Positions 34,617 to 45,426 of a DNA stretch of 64,000 nt are shown here, in pieces. The stretch covers positions 62,001 through 126,000 of the forward strand of contig NZ_CANMJY010000002.1 in the NCBI RefSeq assembly GCF_947498345.1, written 5' to 3'. The notes below the pieces were generated by a model that made no database searches, had not been told where the DNA came from, and saw only the letters and a program-made list of their open reading frames with translations. Position 1 is the first letter of the stretch; each line of letters starts with the position of its first letter. The DNA comes from an uncultured Winogradskyella sp. (lineage in GTDB: Bacteria > Bacteroidota > Bacteroidia > Flavobacteriales > Flavobacteriaceae). A program made the translations under genes and the position numbers.

Positions 34617-36302
34617 CCCTTTGGGAATGGCATGAATTAATTTTTTGGTGTAATCTTTCTTAGGCGATTTATAAATTGTATCAGCATCACCTAATTCTTC
34701 AATTTTTCCTTGATTCATTACTAGTAATTGATCAGCCATATATTTTACAACAGCCAAATCGTGCGAAATAAAAATATAAGTAAAGCCAAATAGTGCTTTG
34801 AGGTCATTTAAAAGGTTAAGTACTTGAGCTTGAACAGAAATATCTAAAGCTGATACAGATTCGTCACAGACAATTAATTGAGGCTCTAAAGCAATAGTCC
34901 TGGCAATACCAATGCGTTGGCGTTGACCACCAGAAAACTCATGAGGATATCTGTTAAAAGCAGAGGCTTCCAACCCTACTTTATCTAAGAGTGCTATTAC
35001 TTTCTCTTTTCTTTCATTGTAAGAATTACCAATGCTATGCACTTTCATAGGTTCTATGATAGCGTTACCAACAGTTAGCCTGGGATTTAGAGAAGCAAAA
35101 GGATCTTGAAATATAATTTGAATGTCTTTTCGCAATCGACGTAACTCATTTTTTCTTAAGCCTGTAATATCTTTTCCCTTATATTTTATAATTCCTGAAG
35201 TAGCCTTATCAAGCTGAAGAATGGCATTGCCTAAAGTAGATTTTCCACAACCAGATTCGCCAACTAAACCTAAGGTTTCTCTAGGGTAAACCTTAAAACT
35301 TACACCATCTACAGCCTTAAAAGGAATGTCCTTAGAAAAAAAACCTTTATTAGATATGTAAGTTTTCTCAACATCAATGACTTCTAATAACGGAGGCTGA
35401 GCATATATGTTTTCATGGTTTTTCTTTCGGTCTTTAGCAGTGATAATTTTTGTATTAACCTCACCCGACATAAAATCTGAAATAGTGGGCAATTTTTTTA
35501 GTCTATATTCGGTTGATGGCCTAGCACCAATTAGTGCTTTTGTATAGTTGTGTCTTGGGGCATTAAATATGAGTTGTGTTTTACCTTGCTCTACAATTTC
35601 CCCTTTATACATCACTAAGACTTTATCTGCCAACTCAGCAACCAGAGACAAATCATGAGATATAAATAGAATACTCATTTTTGTTTCTTTTTGAATGGTT
35701 TTTAATAACTCTAAAATTTCCTTTTGTACGGTAACGTCTAAAGCCGTTGTTGGCTCGTCTGCAATGAGTAGTTTAGGTTTGCAAGCTATTGCCATGGCAA
35801 TCACAACACGCTGCTTTTGCCCTCCAGAGATTTCGTGCGGATAGGATTTAAAGATTCTCTTTGGATTGGGAAGCTTTACCCTTTCGAAAAGATCTAAAAT
35901 TTCAGATTTTATTTCTGAAGCAGATAACGTAGAATGTTGTTTTAAAATTTCTTCAACCTGTTTTCCACAGCGCATAGAAGGGTTTAAAGAACTCATTGGT
36001 TCTTGAAAAATCATTGCTATGTCATTACCTCTAATTTTTTGAAAGCTTTTATGAGAAGAAGTAGCTAATTCTTCATCATCAAATACAATAGAGCCTGAAG
36101 TAATTTTTGAAATGCGTTTGGGTAACAAACCCATTAAAGCAAGAGATGTAATAGATTTCCCAGAACCAGACTCACCTATTACAGCCAATATTTCATTAGG
36201 TCTTACTTTAAATGATATAGACTTAATGATTTTATTTTCTGTTTTTCCATCAAAAAAGGAAATAGACAGTTTGTCAACTTTAAGCAAGTCTTTGTTATGC
36301 AT
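34611..36302 (-). CDS. ABC transporter protein with two fused ATPase domains (peptide-type, Dpp/Opp/YejF-like)
   Basis: 563 residues with two complete ATPases. First: Walker A G-E-S-G-S-G-K-S (43-50) and signature I-S-G-G-Q-K-Q-R-V. Second: Walker A G-E-S-G-C-G-K-S (348-355) and signature F-S-G-G-Q-R-Q-R-I. Each ends with an oligopeptide-type tail (A-P-R-H-N-Y-T-K-A-L and K-K-D-Y-T-K-K-L). The YejF/GsiA arrangement drives uptake of peptides or similar solutes. No permease or binding-protein gene lies nearby, so its membrane partners are elsewhere. It is a single gene on the minus strand. Confidence 0.92.
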   Translation of the reverse strand: MHNKDLLKVDKLSISFFDGKTENKIIKSISFKVRPNEILAVIGESGSGKSITSLALMGLLPKRISKITSGSIVFDDEELATSSHKSFQKIRGNDIAMIFQEPMSSLNPSMRCGKQVEEILKQHSTLSASEIKSEILDLFERVKLPNPKRIFKSYPHEISGGQKQRVVIAMAIACKPKLLIADEPTTALDVTVQKEILELLKTIQKETKMSILFISHDLSLVAELADKVLVMYKGEIVEQGKTQLIFNAPRHNYTKALIGARPSTEYRLKKLPTISDFMSGEVNTKIITAKDRKKNHENIYAQPPLLEVIDVEKTYISNKGFFSKDIPFKAVDGVSFKVYPRETLGLVGESGCGKSTLGNAILQLDKATSGIIKYKGKDITGLRKNELRRLRKDIQIIFQDPFASLNPRLTVGNAIIEPMKVHSIGNSYNERKEKVIALLDKVGLEASAFNRYPHEFSGGQRQRIGIARTIALEPQLIVCDESVSALDISVQAQVLNLLNDLKALFGFTYIFISHDLAVVKYMADQLLVMNQGKIEELGDADTIYKSPKKDYTKKLIHAIPKGL

Positions 36303-36531
36303 AGGTAAAAATAACTAAAATTGGAGAGTAAAAAGAAACATAAATCATTGATTTTAGTTAACATTTAGTCAAATACTAAGAAAACTTAAATTACTGATAA
36401 TCAATTTTTTGTGATTTTATGAAAAACTAAAAATGTGCATTTCATCGAATTTTTACGCATTTTATCTGTGTTTTGAAATATTTTACAATATATTAGCGGA
36501 CTAACAAAAATTCATTTAAAGCCCCAAGCAA

Positions 36532-39500
36532 ATGAAAAAAATTACTTTAACCTTAACCGCTACCCTATTATTTCTGTTTAGCATTAATGCTCAGAATACA
36601 GAAAAATTAAAAGCTGAAAATTACATTGAAACCAAAGGAGAATTAACCTTTACCTTTCAAGTTAGTAATAGTAACAGCTTAAAAAACTTTGGAAAAAACT
36701 TATCAATAGTACATTATGACCCAAGCACCAATACAGTAAAAGCCTGGGCAAATGAAGCTCAATTTAGAAAATTTGAAGCTTTAAATATTCCTTATCAAGT
36801 TCCAGAAAATGAAAATGAAGTTGATGAAGCAGTTATATACGATGTTATGCCTTTGGCTGGTCGTGGTATGATGTCAACGCTGACTTTTCCGTTAGGAAGC
36901 TATCCGACTTATGCAGAATATGCACAGCAAATGCAAGATTTTGAAGACGATTATCCTGGTTTAGTGCAAATGTCTAGTATTGGTTATACAGTACAGGGAG
37001 CGGCTGATCCTATCAATGATGGCAAAGAGATTTTGTTTGTAAAAATTTCTGACAACGTATCTGTTGATGAAGCAGAACCTAAATTAATGTTTACCTCATC
37101 AATGCATGGTAATGAGATTGCTGGTTATCCAATGATGCTAACACTGATAGATTATATATTAACGGTGTATAGTGATCCAGGTCATGCAGATCATGCAAGA
37201 GTAAAAAACTTAGTGGAAAATGCCGAGATATGGATTAACCCTAATGCGAACCCAGATGGGACTTACCATAATAGTGCTTCTAATACCTCTGTTGTTAATT
37301 CAAGAAGAGGTAATGCTAATAACATTGATTTAAATAGAAATTATCCAGATAACGTTGCAGGAGACCATCCAGATGGGGAAGTCTATCAGACAGAAACCAT
37401 TGCATTTATGAATTTTGCTGATCAGCATAATTTTGTGATTGCTGCAAACTTTCATGGTGGTATTGAACTTGTAAATTATCCTTTTGATAATGCCTATGCA
37501 TCGTCACAATATACACATGCTGATGGCGACTGGTATGAGCATGTTTCTGTTGAGTATGCTACACACTGTCAGGCAGATGCAATTGCAGGTAATACATCTT
37601 CTCCGACATATAACAACAAATCAAGTTACATGATTGTTGATCAGGATAGTCATATTTATCCAAGTCCAGGAGTTACTCACGGGGCAGAATGGTATCGTGT
37701 ATATGGTGGAAGACAAGATTATATGAATTTTTATCACCAATGTAGAGAGGTTACAATAGAATTATCAGACCAAAAGATACTACCAGAGAGTTCTCTTATA
37801 GATTATTGGTATTATAATAGAGATGCATTATTAGATTACCTAACTCAAGGGACTTACGGTTTTAGAGGTATAGTAAAAGATGCAGTAACAACAAATCCTA
37901 TAGAGGGAGCGACGATTACCGTAGTTGGGCATGATGCTTATGGCTCTGAAGTTTCTTCAGATACTCATGGGGATTTTTATAGACCTATCAAAGGAGGGGT
38001 TTATAACTTATTGGTAGAAGCTCCATGCTATCAATCAGTAACTTTAAGTGGTCAATCCATAACAGATGGTAACATGGTTGATTTATCAGATGTATTATTA
38101 ACACCATTAACGCCACCTGTACCTAATAGTTTAAATGCCTCTGCAATAACAACCAATTCGGCGACTTTAAGTTGGACATCTACAGGTGCCACTTTCGATT
38201 TAAGATATAGAGAATCAGGTACTACAACATGGACAGATGTTTTAGGACTTACATCAAATACATATGATATTACAGGGCTTACAACAGATACGGATTATGA
38301 ATATGAAGTGAGGTCACTTTGTAATTCTAATACATCTTCTTATTCGAGCACATATAACTTTTCTACAACATCTATATCTTATTGCGCAAATTTAGGAGGT
38401 GATGTTTCAGATGAATATATTGGTAGAGTACAGCTTAATGATATTGATAACTCATCAGGAGCTCAAAGTTACTCTGATTTCACAAACATTTCTACTATCT
38501 TAAGATCAGGGGTTCAATATACAATTACAATTACACCAGAATGGACTGGCTCAGCATTTTCTGAGGGATATAGAGTATGGATTGATTATGATAGAGATGG
38601 AAACTTCTCAACAGCAGAACGTATTGTGTCAACTCAACCAGCTACAGGTACATCACCAGTAAGCGTTAACTTTACAGTACCAGGTACAGTAACTACAGGA
38701 GATACAAGAATGCGAGTTGTAATGCAGTATAATACCTTACCAGCATCAGCTTGTGACAGTAATGGTTATGATTATGGTGAAGTTGAGGATTATACGATTA
38801 GTTTATTTAATGGTTTAGTCTATAGCGGTGGTACATGGACCCCAAATGCTCCTAGTGCATCCACAACTTCTGAAGATGTTTATATCGTAGACGGAACATA
38901 TAATGTGAGTTCGGATATAAGTATCAATAGTTTATTGATTGATAATGGCGCTAGAGTAAATGTTAATAAGAGTATGTCCGTAACTGTAGCAAATGATGTT
39001 ACTAATAATGGGATATTAAATATGAGGTCAGATTCTAATGAGTACTCTAGTTTAATAGTAGATGGACAAGTGACAGGACCAGTTAGGTACAGACGTACCG
39101 TAAATTCTAACGCTAATGGAAATGATCTAATTGCACCACCAGTTAATGGTCAAATATTCACAGACTTTTTATCTGATAATAGTAATGTTTTTGCAAATTC
39201 AGATCAGACGCTTTTCTTATTTGGACCTTTTGAAAAACCAACAAATGATTACGCACTTTATGCTAATACCGAAAGCTCAACATTATCTTCGGGTAAAGGC
39301 TATAGAGCTGCATCGACAAATGGAGGGGTGTTTATCTTTACAGGTGATGCTATAACATCTAATGTCAATGTTCCTATTGAAAAGACAGGAACTAATAGTG
39401 CAAAATGGAATTTAATAGGTAATCCCTATCCGTCTTACATGAATTTATCAGATTTTTTAACTATGAATTTATCACAGTTAGATCCATTGAGTGTTGCAAT

Positions 39501-40398
39501 ATATGGTTATGATGCTGATGCTACAGATGGAAATTATTGGACCATTTGGAATTTAGCATACTCTGATGCTAATCCTAATACTTTGATTAGTCCAGGACAA
39601 GGATTCTTTGTATCATCAAAAGATGGTGGGTCTACCATAGCATTTACACCTTCTATGAGAGCATCTGGATCCTCTGATGATTTTATCGCAGGTAGAAATG
39701 CCTCATCTAATAGTATTGAGCATTCAATAATTAGATTAACTTCAAATACTCAAACATTTAATACAGAATTGTATTTTACTAATAATGCATCTTTAGGTTT
39801 AGATATTGGTTATGATGCGGAGCATTTTGAGGGAGCACCTACTGATTTTTCAATCTATTCAGAATTACCACAAGGTAATCAAGATTTAGATATAGCTATA
39901 CAATCGATTAGTTTTAATGACATAAGCAACAACCCAATAATTCCGTTAGGCGTTAATATTGCCCATGGAGAACAAGGTGTTATTAGTTTAGAAGACACCA
40001 ATACTAGTGAAGATATTTACTTAGAAGACGTAGTTACCAATACATTTACACTTTTAAATTCGTCTGATTATACGTTTACCGCAGATACTGATTTGTCGGG
40101 CACAGGCAGATTTTACCTGAGATTTGGTCAAAGTGTATTGTCAATTGAAGATTCTGAACTAGATAAGCTACAAGTTTATAATAATGACGAATTACAACAA
40201 ATTGTAGTAAGAGGCTTATTGAGAGATGATACAAAACTTACATTATATGATATCCAAGGCAGAAAAATTCTAAGTAAAGAATTAATAACAAACAGCACGG
40301 TTAATACTGTAAATACTTACGGGTTTACTAGTGGGGTTTATATGATTCAGCTTGCTAATGAAAAAAATACAATCACTAAAAAGTTGATTATAAGATAA
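36532..40398 (+). CDS. Secreted M14 zinc carboxypeptidase with FN3, GEVED and T9SS domains
   Basis: 1288 residues. Signal peptide 1-20 (S-I-N-A-Q). M14 domain about 120-440: zinc ligands H192 and E195 (H-G-N-E) and H308 (N-F-H-G-G), catalytic E410 (V-T-I-E-L), and N-S-R-R-G...D-L-N-R-N-Y-P for substrate carboxylate binding. Then a carboxypeptidase-regulatory-like domain (about 445-525), an FN3 domain (about 530-615), a GEVED domain (about 620-760, ending G-E-V-E-D-Y), a long beta-helical or jelly-roll part, and a T9SS type A sorting domain (last 80, G-V-Y-M-I-Q). It should remove C-terminal residues from proteins outside the cell. It shares FN3-GEVED-T9SS with its neighbour. Confidence 0.92.
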   Translation: MKKITLTLTATLLFLFSINAQNTEKLKAENYIETKGELTFTFQVSNSNSLKNFGKNLSIVHYDPSTNTVKAWANEAQFRKFEALNIPYQVPENENEVDEAVIYDVMPLAGRGMMSTLTFPLGSYPTYAEYAQQMQDFEDDYPGLVQMSSIGYTVQGAADPINDGKEILFVKISDNVSVDEAEPKLMFTSSMHGNEIAGYPMMLTLIDYILTVYSDPGHADHARVKNLVENAEIWINPNANPDGTYHNSASNTSVVNSRRGNANNIDLNRNYPDNVAGDHPDGEVYQTETIAFMNFADQHNFVIAANFHGGIELVNYPFDNAYASSQYTHADGDWYEHVSVEYATHCQADAIAGNTSSPTYNNKSSYMIVDQDSHIYPSPGVTHGAEWYRVYGGRQDYMNFYHQCREVTIELSDQKILPESSLIDYWYYNRDALLDYLTQGTYGFRGIVKDAVTTNPIEGATITVVGHDAYGSEVSSDTHGDFYRPIKGGVYNLLVEAPCYQSVTLSGQSITDGNMVDLSDVLLTPLTPPVPNSLNASAITTNSATLSWTSTGATFDLRYRESGTTTWTDVLGLTSNTYDITGLTTDTDYEYEVRSLCNSNTSSYSSTYNFSTTSISYCANLGGDVSDEYIGRVQLNDIDNSSGAQSYSDFTNISTILRSGVQYTITITPEWTGSAFSEGYRVWIDYDRDGNFSTAERIVSTQPATGTSPVSVNFTVPGTVTTGDTRMRVVMQYNTLPASACDSNGYDYGEVEDYTISLFNGLVYSGGTWTPNAPSASTTSEDVYIVDGTYNVSSDISINSLLIDNGARVNVNKSMSVTVANDVTNNGILNMRSDSNEYSSLIVDGQVTGPVRYRRTVNSNANGNDLIAPPVNGQIFTDFLSDNSNVFANSDQTLFLFGPFEKPTNDYALYANTESSTLSSGKGYRAASTNGGVFIFTGDAITSNVNVPIEKTGTNSAKWNLIGNPYPSYMNLSDFLTMNLSQLDPLSVAIYGYDADATDGNYWTIWNLAYSDANPNTLISPGQGFFVSSKDGGSTIAFTPSMRASGSSDDFIAGRNASSNSIEHSIIRLTSNTQTFNTELYFTNNASLGLDIGYDAEHFEGAPTDFSIYSELPQGNQDLDIAIQSISFNDISNNPIIPLGVNIAHGEQGVISLEDTNTSEDIYLEDVVTNTFTLLNSSDYTFTADTDLSGTGRFYLRFGQSVLSIEDSELDKLQVYNNDELQQIVVRGLLRDDTKLTLYDIQGRKILSKELITNSTVNTVNTYGFTSGVYMIQLANEKNTITKKLIIR

Positions 40399-40422
40399 AT
40401 AGAATATATATATGATTAATGT

Positions 40423-40453
40423 AAAGCCCAGAAAATTTCTGGGCTTTTTTATT
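40423..40453 (+). terminator. Terminator of the M14 protease gene
   Basis: AAAGCCCAGAAA and TTTCTGGGCTTT (40423-40447) form a long stem followed by a T-run. Confidence 0.9.
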
Positions 40454-40611
40454 TTTTAAACCGTAAGTAAAAGTATTCTTACTTTCAATTACGGTTTTTC
40501 CGCACATTTTTAGTTTTGAGGATTAATATTTAATCGTATAAAAGTTTTGTGCAAAAAAAATAACTAATTTCAAATAGGAAAGCTATTAATTAATCTAAAA
40601 CCTCAACATTT

Positions 40612-43600
40612 ATGAAAGTTAAATTATTGTTGGTCATCGCAATGATGACATCGGCCATGATATGGTCACAAAACAAAACATTTTGGCAAAAACAAACTTC
40701 TAATGCCAACTCAGTTGTAAAAGAAAATCACCAATCTTTAAAGACGTTTCAAACCTTTAGTTTGAACACACAAGCACTTAAACAGGCGCTTAACGGAGTT
40801 GCACAACGCAATCAATTTTCTGTAGTGTCAAACACTATTTTATCGTTTCCTAATTCTCAAGGTAAGTTAGAGCGTTTTTCAATTAAAGAAGCCTCTGTAA
40901 TGCATCCTGATTTACAGGAACGGTTCCCTGAAATTAGATCTTATGTGGGTCAAGGTATTGATGATGCGTCGTCAGTTTTAAGATTTAGTCTATCTCCAGA
41001 AGGTTTTAGTGGAATGATTCTTTCTTCAAACGGTAAGAGTACATTCATTGAACCCGTTACACAGGGAACCAATACTTATATAGTTTTTAATAGAGAAAAT
41101 CGTATTAACGTTAATGATGACTTTGAGTGCTCAGTATTTGCAAATGTTAGACAAACCGTCGATTCTCATTCTAATACAGCACTAAGAAACGCTGACGACT
41201 CTATTCTAAGAACGTATCGCTTAGCAGTATCAGCTACAGGTGAGTATACTCAGTTCCATGGAGGCACAAAAGCACAAGCCTTAGCAGCCATTAATACTAC
41301 GATGACTAGAGTCAATGGTATTTTTGAAGTTGATTTTAATGTAACGATGATACTAATAGCTAATACAGATGATGTTATATATACCAGTACATCTTCTGAT
41401 CCATACGGAAACACCACAGGTGGTTATAATACACAATTGCAGAATACCCTAACTTCTGTAATTGGTGAAGCTAATTACGATATAGGACACTTGTTTGCCA
41501 ATCTTCAAAATAATGGTAATGCAGGTTGTATAGGTTGTGTTTGTGTAAATGGTCAGAAGGGTAGTGGCTGGACTTCTGCTACTAATCCTGTAGGAGACTT
41601 TTTTGATGTAGATTATGTAGCTCACGAAATGGGGCATCAATTTGGCGCCAATCATACATGGACACATGGTGGTAATGAAGGCACTAATGTGCAGGTAGAG
41701 CCAGGAAGTGGAACTACTATAATGAGTTATGCTGGGATTACAGGTTCTACTGATGTAGAACAGAACGTTACTCCTAATTTCCACGGTGTTTCGATAGAGC
41801 AGGTAACGGACTATATTAAGACTACTAGTTGTCAAACCAATACAAATACGGGTAATGCTGTTCCAGTGGTAGACGCAGGTTCAAATTATACAATACCAAG
41901 AGGTACGGCTTTTGTGCTGGAAGGTTCGGCTACAGATGCGGATGCCAGCGATGTATTGACTTATGTATGGGAACAAATAGATGAAAATAATGCATCATCA
42001 ACCTTTCCAAGTACTACAGCAACTTCTGGGGTAGCTTTTAGATCTTATGAGCCAACAACAAACCCTAACCGTTTTCTTCCTAGAATCGAAACTATTAAGG
42101 CTGGTGCTACATCATGGCAATGGGAAGCGGTTCCAAATGTAGCAAGAACATTAAACTTTAGACTAACAGTAAGAGATAATGTTGCTGGTGGTGGTACAAA
42201 TAATAGTGATGATATGTCTATTACTGTCAATGGTGCAGCTGGTCCTTTTGTAGTGAACTCGCCTAATACTAATGTAACATGGAATGCAGGTACAACTCAG
42301 AATGTAAGCTGGGATGTGGCTGGTACAACAGGTAATGGTGTTAATGCCGCAAATGTTGATATTTTACTATCTACAGATGGTGGTGATACGTATCCGATTA
42401 CCATTGCATCTGCTGTTACCAATGATGGTTCTCATGATATAGTTGTGCCAAATAATCAAGGTAACCAGAATAGAATTATGGTAAGAGGGTCTAACAATAT
42501 CTTCTTTGATATTTCTAATGCTAACTTTACAATTGGAGCTCCAGTTGTATGTAACGCAACTGTTCCCACAGGACTTGCAGCATCAAACCTTGCAGCAACA
42601 TCTGCAACATTGAGCTGGGATGCTGTCCCAGGAGCAACTTACGATTTAAGATATAGACAAACAGGGACTTCAACCTGGACAACAACTGCTGTTACTGGTA
42701 TTTCTTCTAATTTAACGGGCTTAACGGCATTAACAGAGTATGAAGCTCAAGTAAGGAGTAAGTGCTCAGGCGGATCTAACTCAGCATATAGCAGTTTAGT
42801 AAATTTCACTACTACAGAAGTGCAAATAAATTATTGTACATCTAGTGGAAATGTAACCTATCAAACCGGAGTATCTCGAGTAATTTTTGGCTCTATTGAT
42901 AATAGTGATGGTCCTGCTAAAGATGTAGGCTATGAAGATTTCACTAATTTAAGTACAACAGTTACTCAATCATCATCAGAAGACCTTACCGTTTATGTAA
43001 ATACAGATGGGAATTACCGAGTAGATGCTATAGTTTGGATAGATTGGAATCGAAATGGATCTTTTAATGATAGTAGGGAAACGTATGACTTAGGTGATAT
43101 AAGTAATGTAGCTAATGGTGCATTACCTACTTTATCTGTTTCTGTTCCTGCGAATGCACAAGTAGGTAGTACTAGAATGAGAGTATCTGCTAAGTATAAC
43201 TCAAATCCAACATCATGTGAAACAAATTTTGATGGTGAAGTAGAAGATTACACTGTAATTGTACAAGCCAATGGGCCAGATACAGAAGCACCTGTTATTA
43301 CATTAAATGGTGCCTCACCAATAGATCTAGAACTGGGGGATACGTATACCGAACTTGGTGCAACAGCAATAGATAATGTAGATGGCGATATAACCGGAAA
43401 TATTGTTGTGGGTGGTGATACAGTTGATACAAATATTGTAGGTTCTTATGTAGTAACATACAACGTTAGTGATGTTGCTGGTAATGCTGCCGTTGAAGTT
43501 ACAAGAACCGTAAATGTTAATGCAGATTCTACCCCTCCAGTTATTACCTTAATTGGTGCAGCAACTATAAACTTGAATGTAGGTGGCACGTACAATGAAC

Positions 43601-45366
43601 TCGGGGCTACTGCAACAGATAATTTAGATGGGGATATTAGTTCAAATATTGTAATTACCGGAACGGTAAACACAGCAATTTCAGGAACATATTTTGTTAA
43701 CTACAATGTAAGCGATAGTTCAGGTAATGCAGCTGCTCAAGTTACAAGGACAGTTAACGTAAATGCTGATACAACACCTCCAGTAATTACATTGATTGGA
43801 GCATCAACAATCGATCTTTTAATAGGTGACACCTATACAGAACAAGGAGCTACAGCAACGGATAATATTGATGGTGATATTACTGCTAATATTGTCATTG
43901 CAGGAACAGTTAATACAAACACTGCTGGTGTTTACCAAGTGACTTATAATGTTAGTGACAGTGCTGGTAATACTGCTCCTCAAGTTGTACGCACAATTAA
44001 TGTGATTGAGCCTACTGCATGTGAAACAGTTATTTCTAGTTTTCCATATGCGCAAGGGTTTGAATTTACTACAGGTGCTTGGATTCAGTCAAGTGATGAC
44101 GATTTAGATTGGGAGGTTGATGATGGCGGAACACCGTCTAACAATACTGGACCATCTGGTGCTATTCAGGGGGATAACTATATCTTTGTTGAAGCGTCAG
44201 TAAATGGTCAAGGATATCCAGATAAGCGTGCCATTATTACTTCACCTTGTTTTGATTTAAGTGGTTTGACCAATCCAGAATTTAGCTTCCAATACCATAT
44301 GTTTGGTGCAACAGACATGGGTTCTATTGATCTTGAAATCTCGGATGACGATGGAATTACCTGGACGAGCATTTGGAACCAGACGGGAAATCAAGGTGAC
44401 CAATGGTTATCGGTTAATGTTGATTTATCGGCTTATACTGGGAGTATTGTTCAAGTAAGATTTAATCGTTTTGTTGGAAGCACATGGCAAGCAGATATTG
44501 CAATAGATGATGTACAATTAGCTGAGCAAGTTGCGCCAACCTGTAATGACGGAATCCAGAATGGTGATGAAACCGGTGTAGATTGTGGAGGCTCTTCTTG
44601 TGCGCCATGTAGTACATCTAATGTTACTCTTAATGAAGGTTATTTTGAAACCGGATGGGACAGTTGGATTGATGGTGGAAATGATTGTGCAAGAGTAAAT
44701 TCAGCCAATTCCTATGAAGGTAACTTTTCTATTAGAATAAGAGATAATTCTGGGGTAGCTTCATCTATGTCTTTAAATAATATAGATGTCACACCTTACT
44801 CATCAATAGAGGTAGATTTTTACTTCTACGTATTTAGTATGGAAAACGGTGAAGATTTTTGGTTACGTTTCTTTGATGGCTCTGCTTGGAATACGGTTCA
44901 AACCTGGACAAGAGGTACTGATATAGAAAACAATACATTCTATAATGCTACTGTGACAATTACACCAGCACAGTATAATTTCGCTGTAAATTCGGGCTTT
45001 AGATTTCAGAATGATGCATCAGGAAATCAAGATCAAATTTTTATTGATCAAGTGACTATAACCGGAATTTCAGGTACTTCCAAAGGCAAAGGAGATAATT
45101 TAGAAGCTGTTGGTTACGTTGAGTCTCCTGAAGTTTCTGAATTAGATATTAAACTCTATCCTAATCCTGTTAAAGGCAGTGTATTGAATGTTGAAATTCC
45201 TAACTTAAAACTATTTAACTATAGAATAGTTAATATTCAAGGAAGAACAGTTTTAAAGGGTACTTCTGATGGAAAAATCAATGTTTCTAAGCTCGATGGG
45301 GGTATGTACTTTATAGAAGTGAACGATGGGGATGAAATAATTACAAAGAAGTTTATTAAGAACTAA
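40612..45366 (+). CDS. Secreted reprolysin-like (M12B) metalloprotease with FN3, GEVED, DUF5011-like and MAM-like domains
   Basis: 1584 residues. Signal peptide 1-20, propeptide to about 190, catalytic domain about 195-405 with H-E-M-G-H-Q-F-G-A-N-H at 338-348 (metzincin HExxHxxGxxH) and a Met-turn (T-I-M-S-Y-A-G). After it come a PKD/Ig-like stretch, an FN3 domain (about 645-735), a GEVED domain (about 740-880), three Ig-like repeats of 81-82 residues (about 890-1135), a MAM-like domain (about 1145-1305), another jelly-roll (about 1340-1485), and a T9SS type A sorting domain (L-Y-P-N-P-V-K-G near 1517). It is a surface or secreted protease for proteins or polymers. Monocistronic, with terminators either side. 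Confidence 0.92.
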   Translation: MKVKLLLVIAMMTSAMIWSQNKTFWQKQTSNANSVVKENHQSLKTFQTFSLNTQALKQALNGVAQRNQFSVVSNTILSFPNSQGKLERFSIKEASVMHPDLQERFPEIRSYVGQGIDDASSVLRFSLSPEGFSGMILSSNGKSTFIEPVTQGTNTYIVFNRENRINVNDDFECSVFANVRQTVDSHSNTALRNADDSILRTYRLAVSATGEYTQFHGGTKAQALAAINTTMTRVNGIFEVDFNVTMILIANTDDVIYTSTSSDPYGNTTGGYNTQLQNTLTSVIGEANYDIGHLFANLQNNGNAGCIGCVCVNGQKGSGWTSATNPVGDFFDVDYVAHEMGHQFGANHTWTHGGNEGTNVQVEPGSGTTIMSYAGITGSTDVEQNVTPNFHGVSIEQVTDYIKTTSCQTNTNTGNAVPVVDAGSNYTIPRGTAFVLEGSATDADASDVLTYVWEQIDENNASSTFPSTTATSGVAFRSYEPTTNPNRFLPRIETIKAGATSWQWEAVPNVARTLNFRLTVRDNVAGGGTNNSDDMSITVNGAAGPFVVNSPNTNVTWNAGTTQNVSWDVAGTTGNGVNAANVDILLSTDGGDTYPITIASAVTNDGSHDIVVPNNQGNQNRIMVRGSNNIFFDISNANFTIGAPVVCNATVPTGLAASNLAATSATLSWDAVPGATYDLRYRQTGTSTWTTTAVTGISSNLTGLTALTEYEAQVRSKCSGGSNSAYSSLVNFTTTEVQINYCTSSGNVTYQTGVSRVIFGSIDNSDGPAKDVGYEDFTNLSTTVTQSSSEDLTVYVNTDGNYRVDAIVWIDWNRNGSFNDSRETYDLGDISNVANGALPTLSVSVPANAQVGSTRMRVSAKYNSNPTSCETNFDGEVEDYTVIVQANGPDTEAPVITLNGASPIDLELGDTYTELGATAIDNVDGDITGNIVVGGDTVDTNIVGSYVVTYNVSDVAGNAAVEVTRTVNVNADSTPPVITLIGAATINLNVGGTYNELGATATDNLDGDISSNIVITGTVNTAISGTYFVNYNVSDSSGNAAAQVTRTVNVNADTTPPVITLIGASTIDLLIGDTYTEQGATATDNIDGDITANIVIAGTVNTNTAGVYQVTYNVSDSAGNTAPQVVRTINVIEPTACETVISSFPYAQGFEFTTGAWIQSSDDDLDWEVDDGGTPSNNTGPSGAIQGDNYIFVEASVNGQGYPDKRAIITSPCFDLSGLTNPEFSFQYHMFGATDMGSIDLEISDDDGITWTSIWNQTGNQGDQWLSVNVDLSAYTGSIVQVRFNRFVGSTWQADIAIDDVQLAEQVAPTCNDGIQNGDETGVDCGGSSCAPCSTSNVTLNEGYFETGWDSWIDGGNDCARVNSANSYEGNFSIRIRDNSGVASSMSLNNIDVTPYSSIEVDFYFYVFSMENGEDFWLRFFDGSAWNTVQTWTRGTDIENNTFYNATVTITPAQYNFAVNSGFRFQNDASGNQDQIFIDQVTITGISGTSKGKGDNLEAVGYVESPEVSELDIKLYPNPVKGSVLNVEIPNLKLFNYRIVNIQGRTVLKGTSDGKINVSKLDGGMYFIEVNDGDEIITKKFIKN
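43284..44010 (+). repeat. Three tandem repeats of about 243-246 bp inside the M12B protease gene
   Basis: Each unit encodes P-V-I-T-L-x-G-A, then G-A-T-A-x-D-N-x-D-G-D-I and Y-N-V-S-D-x-x-G-N. Units start near 43288, 43534 and 43777. This is a DUF5011/Ig-like (HYR-like) module array. Nucleotide similarity is high enough that the copy number may vary between strains. Confidence 0.75.
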
Positions 45367-45393
45367 GTTAGTAATAGTGACTTAATTATTATT

Positions 45394-45426
45394 AAACCCG
45401 GAAGCTATTGACTTCCGGGTTTTTTA
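45394..45426. terminator. Bidirectional terminator between the M12B gene and the exonuclease gene
   Basis: AAACCCGGAAG (45394-45404) and CTTCCGGGTTT (45412-45422) form an 11-bp stem. The right end reaches the stop codon of the minus-strand gene. Confidence 0.9.

Noticed and set aside
34433..34633. 66-codon minus ORF overlapping the end of the ABC gene
   Set aside because: It is a different frame over the ABC stop region and the small plus ORF; composition is Phe-rich and not convincing.
43284..44010. Possible CRISPR-like or other regular repeat array
   Set aside because: The repeats are in-frame coding Ig-like modules of about 243 bp in the protease gene; no short direct-repeat/spacer pattern exists anywhere in the window.
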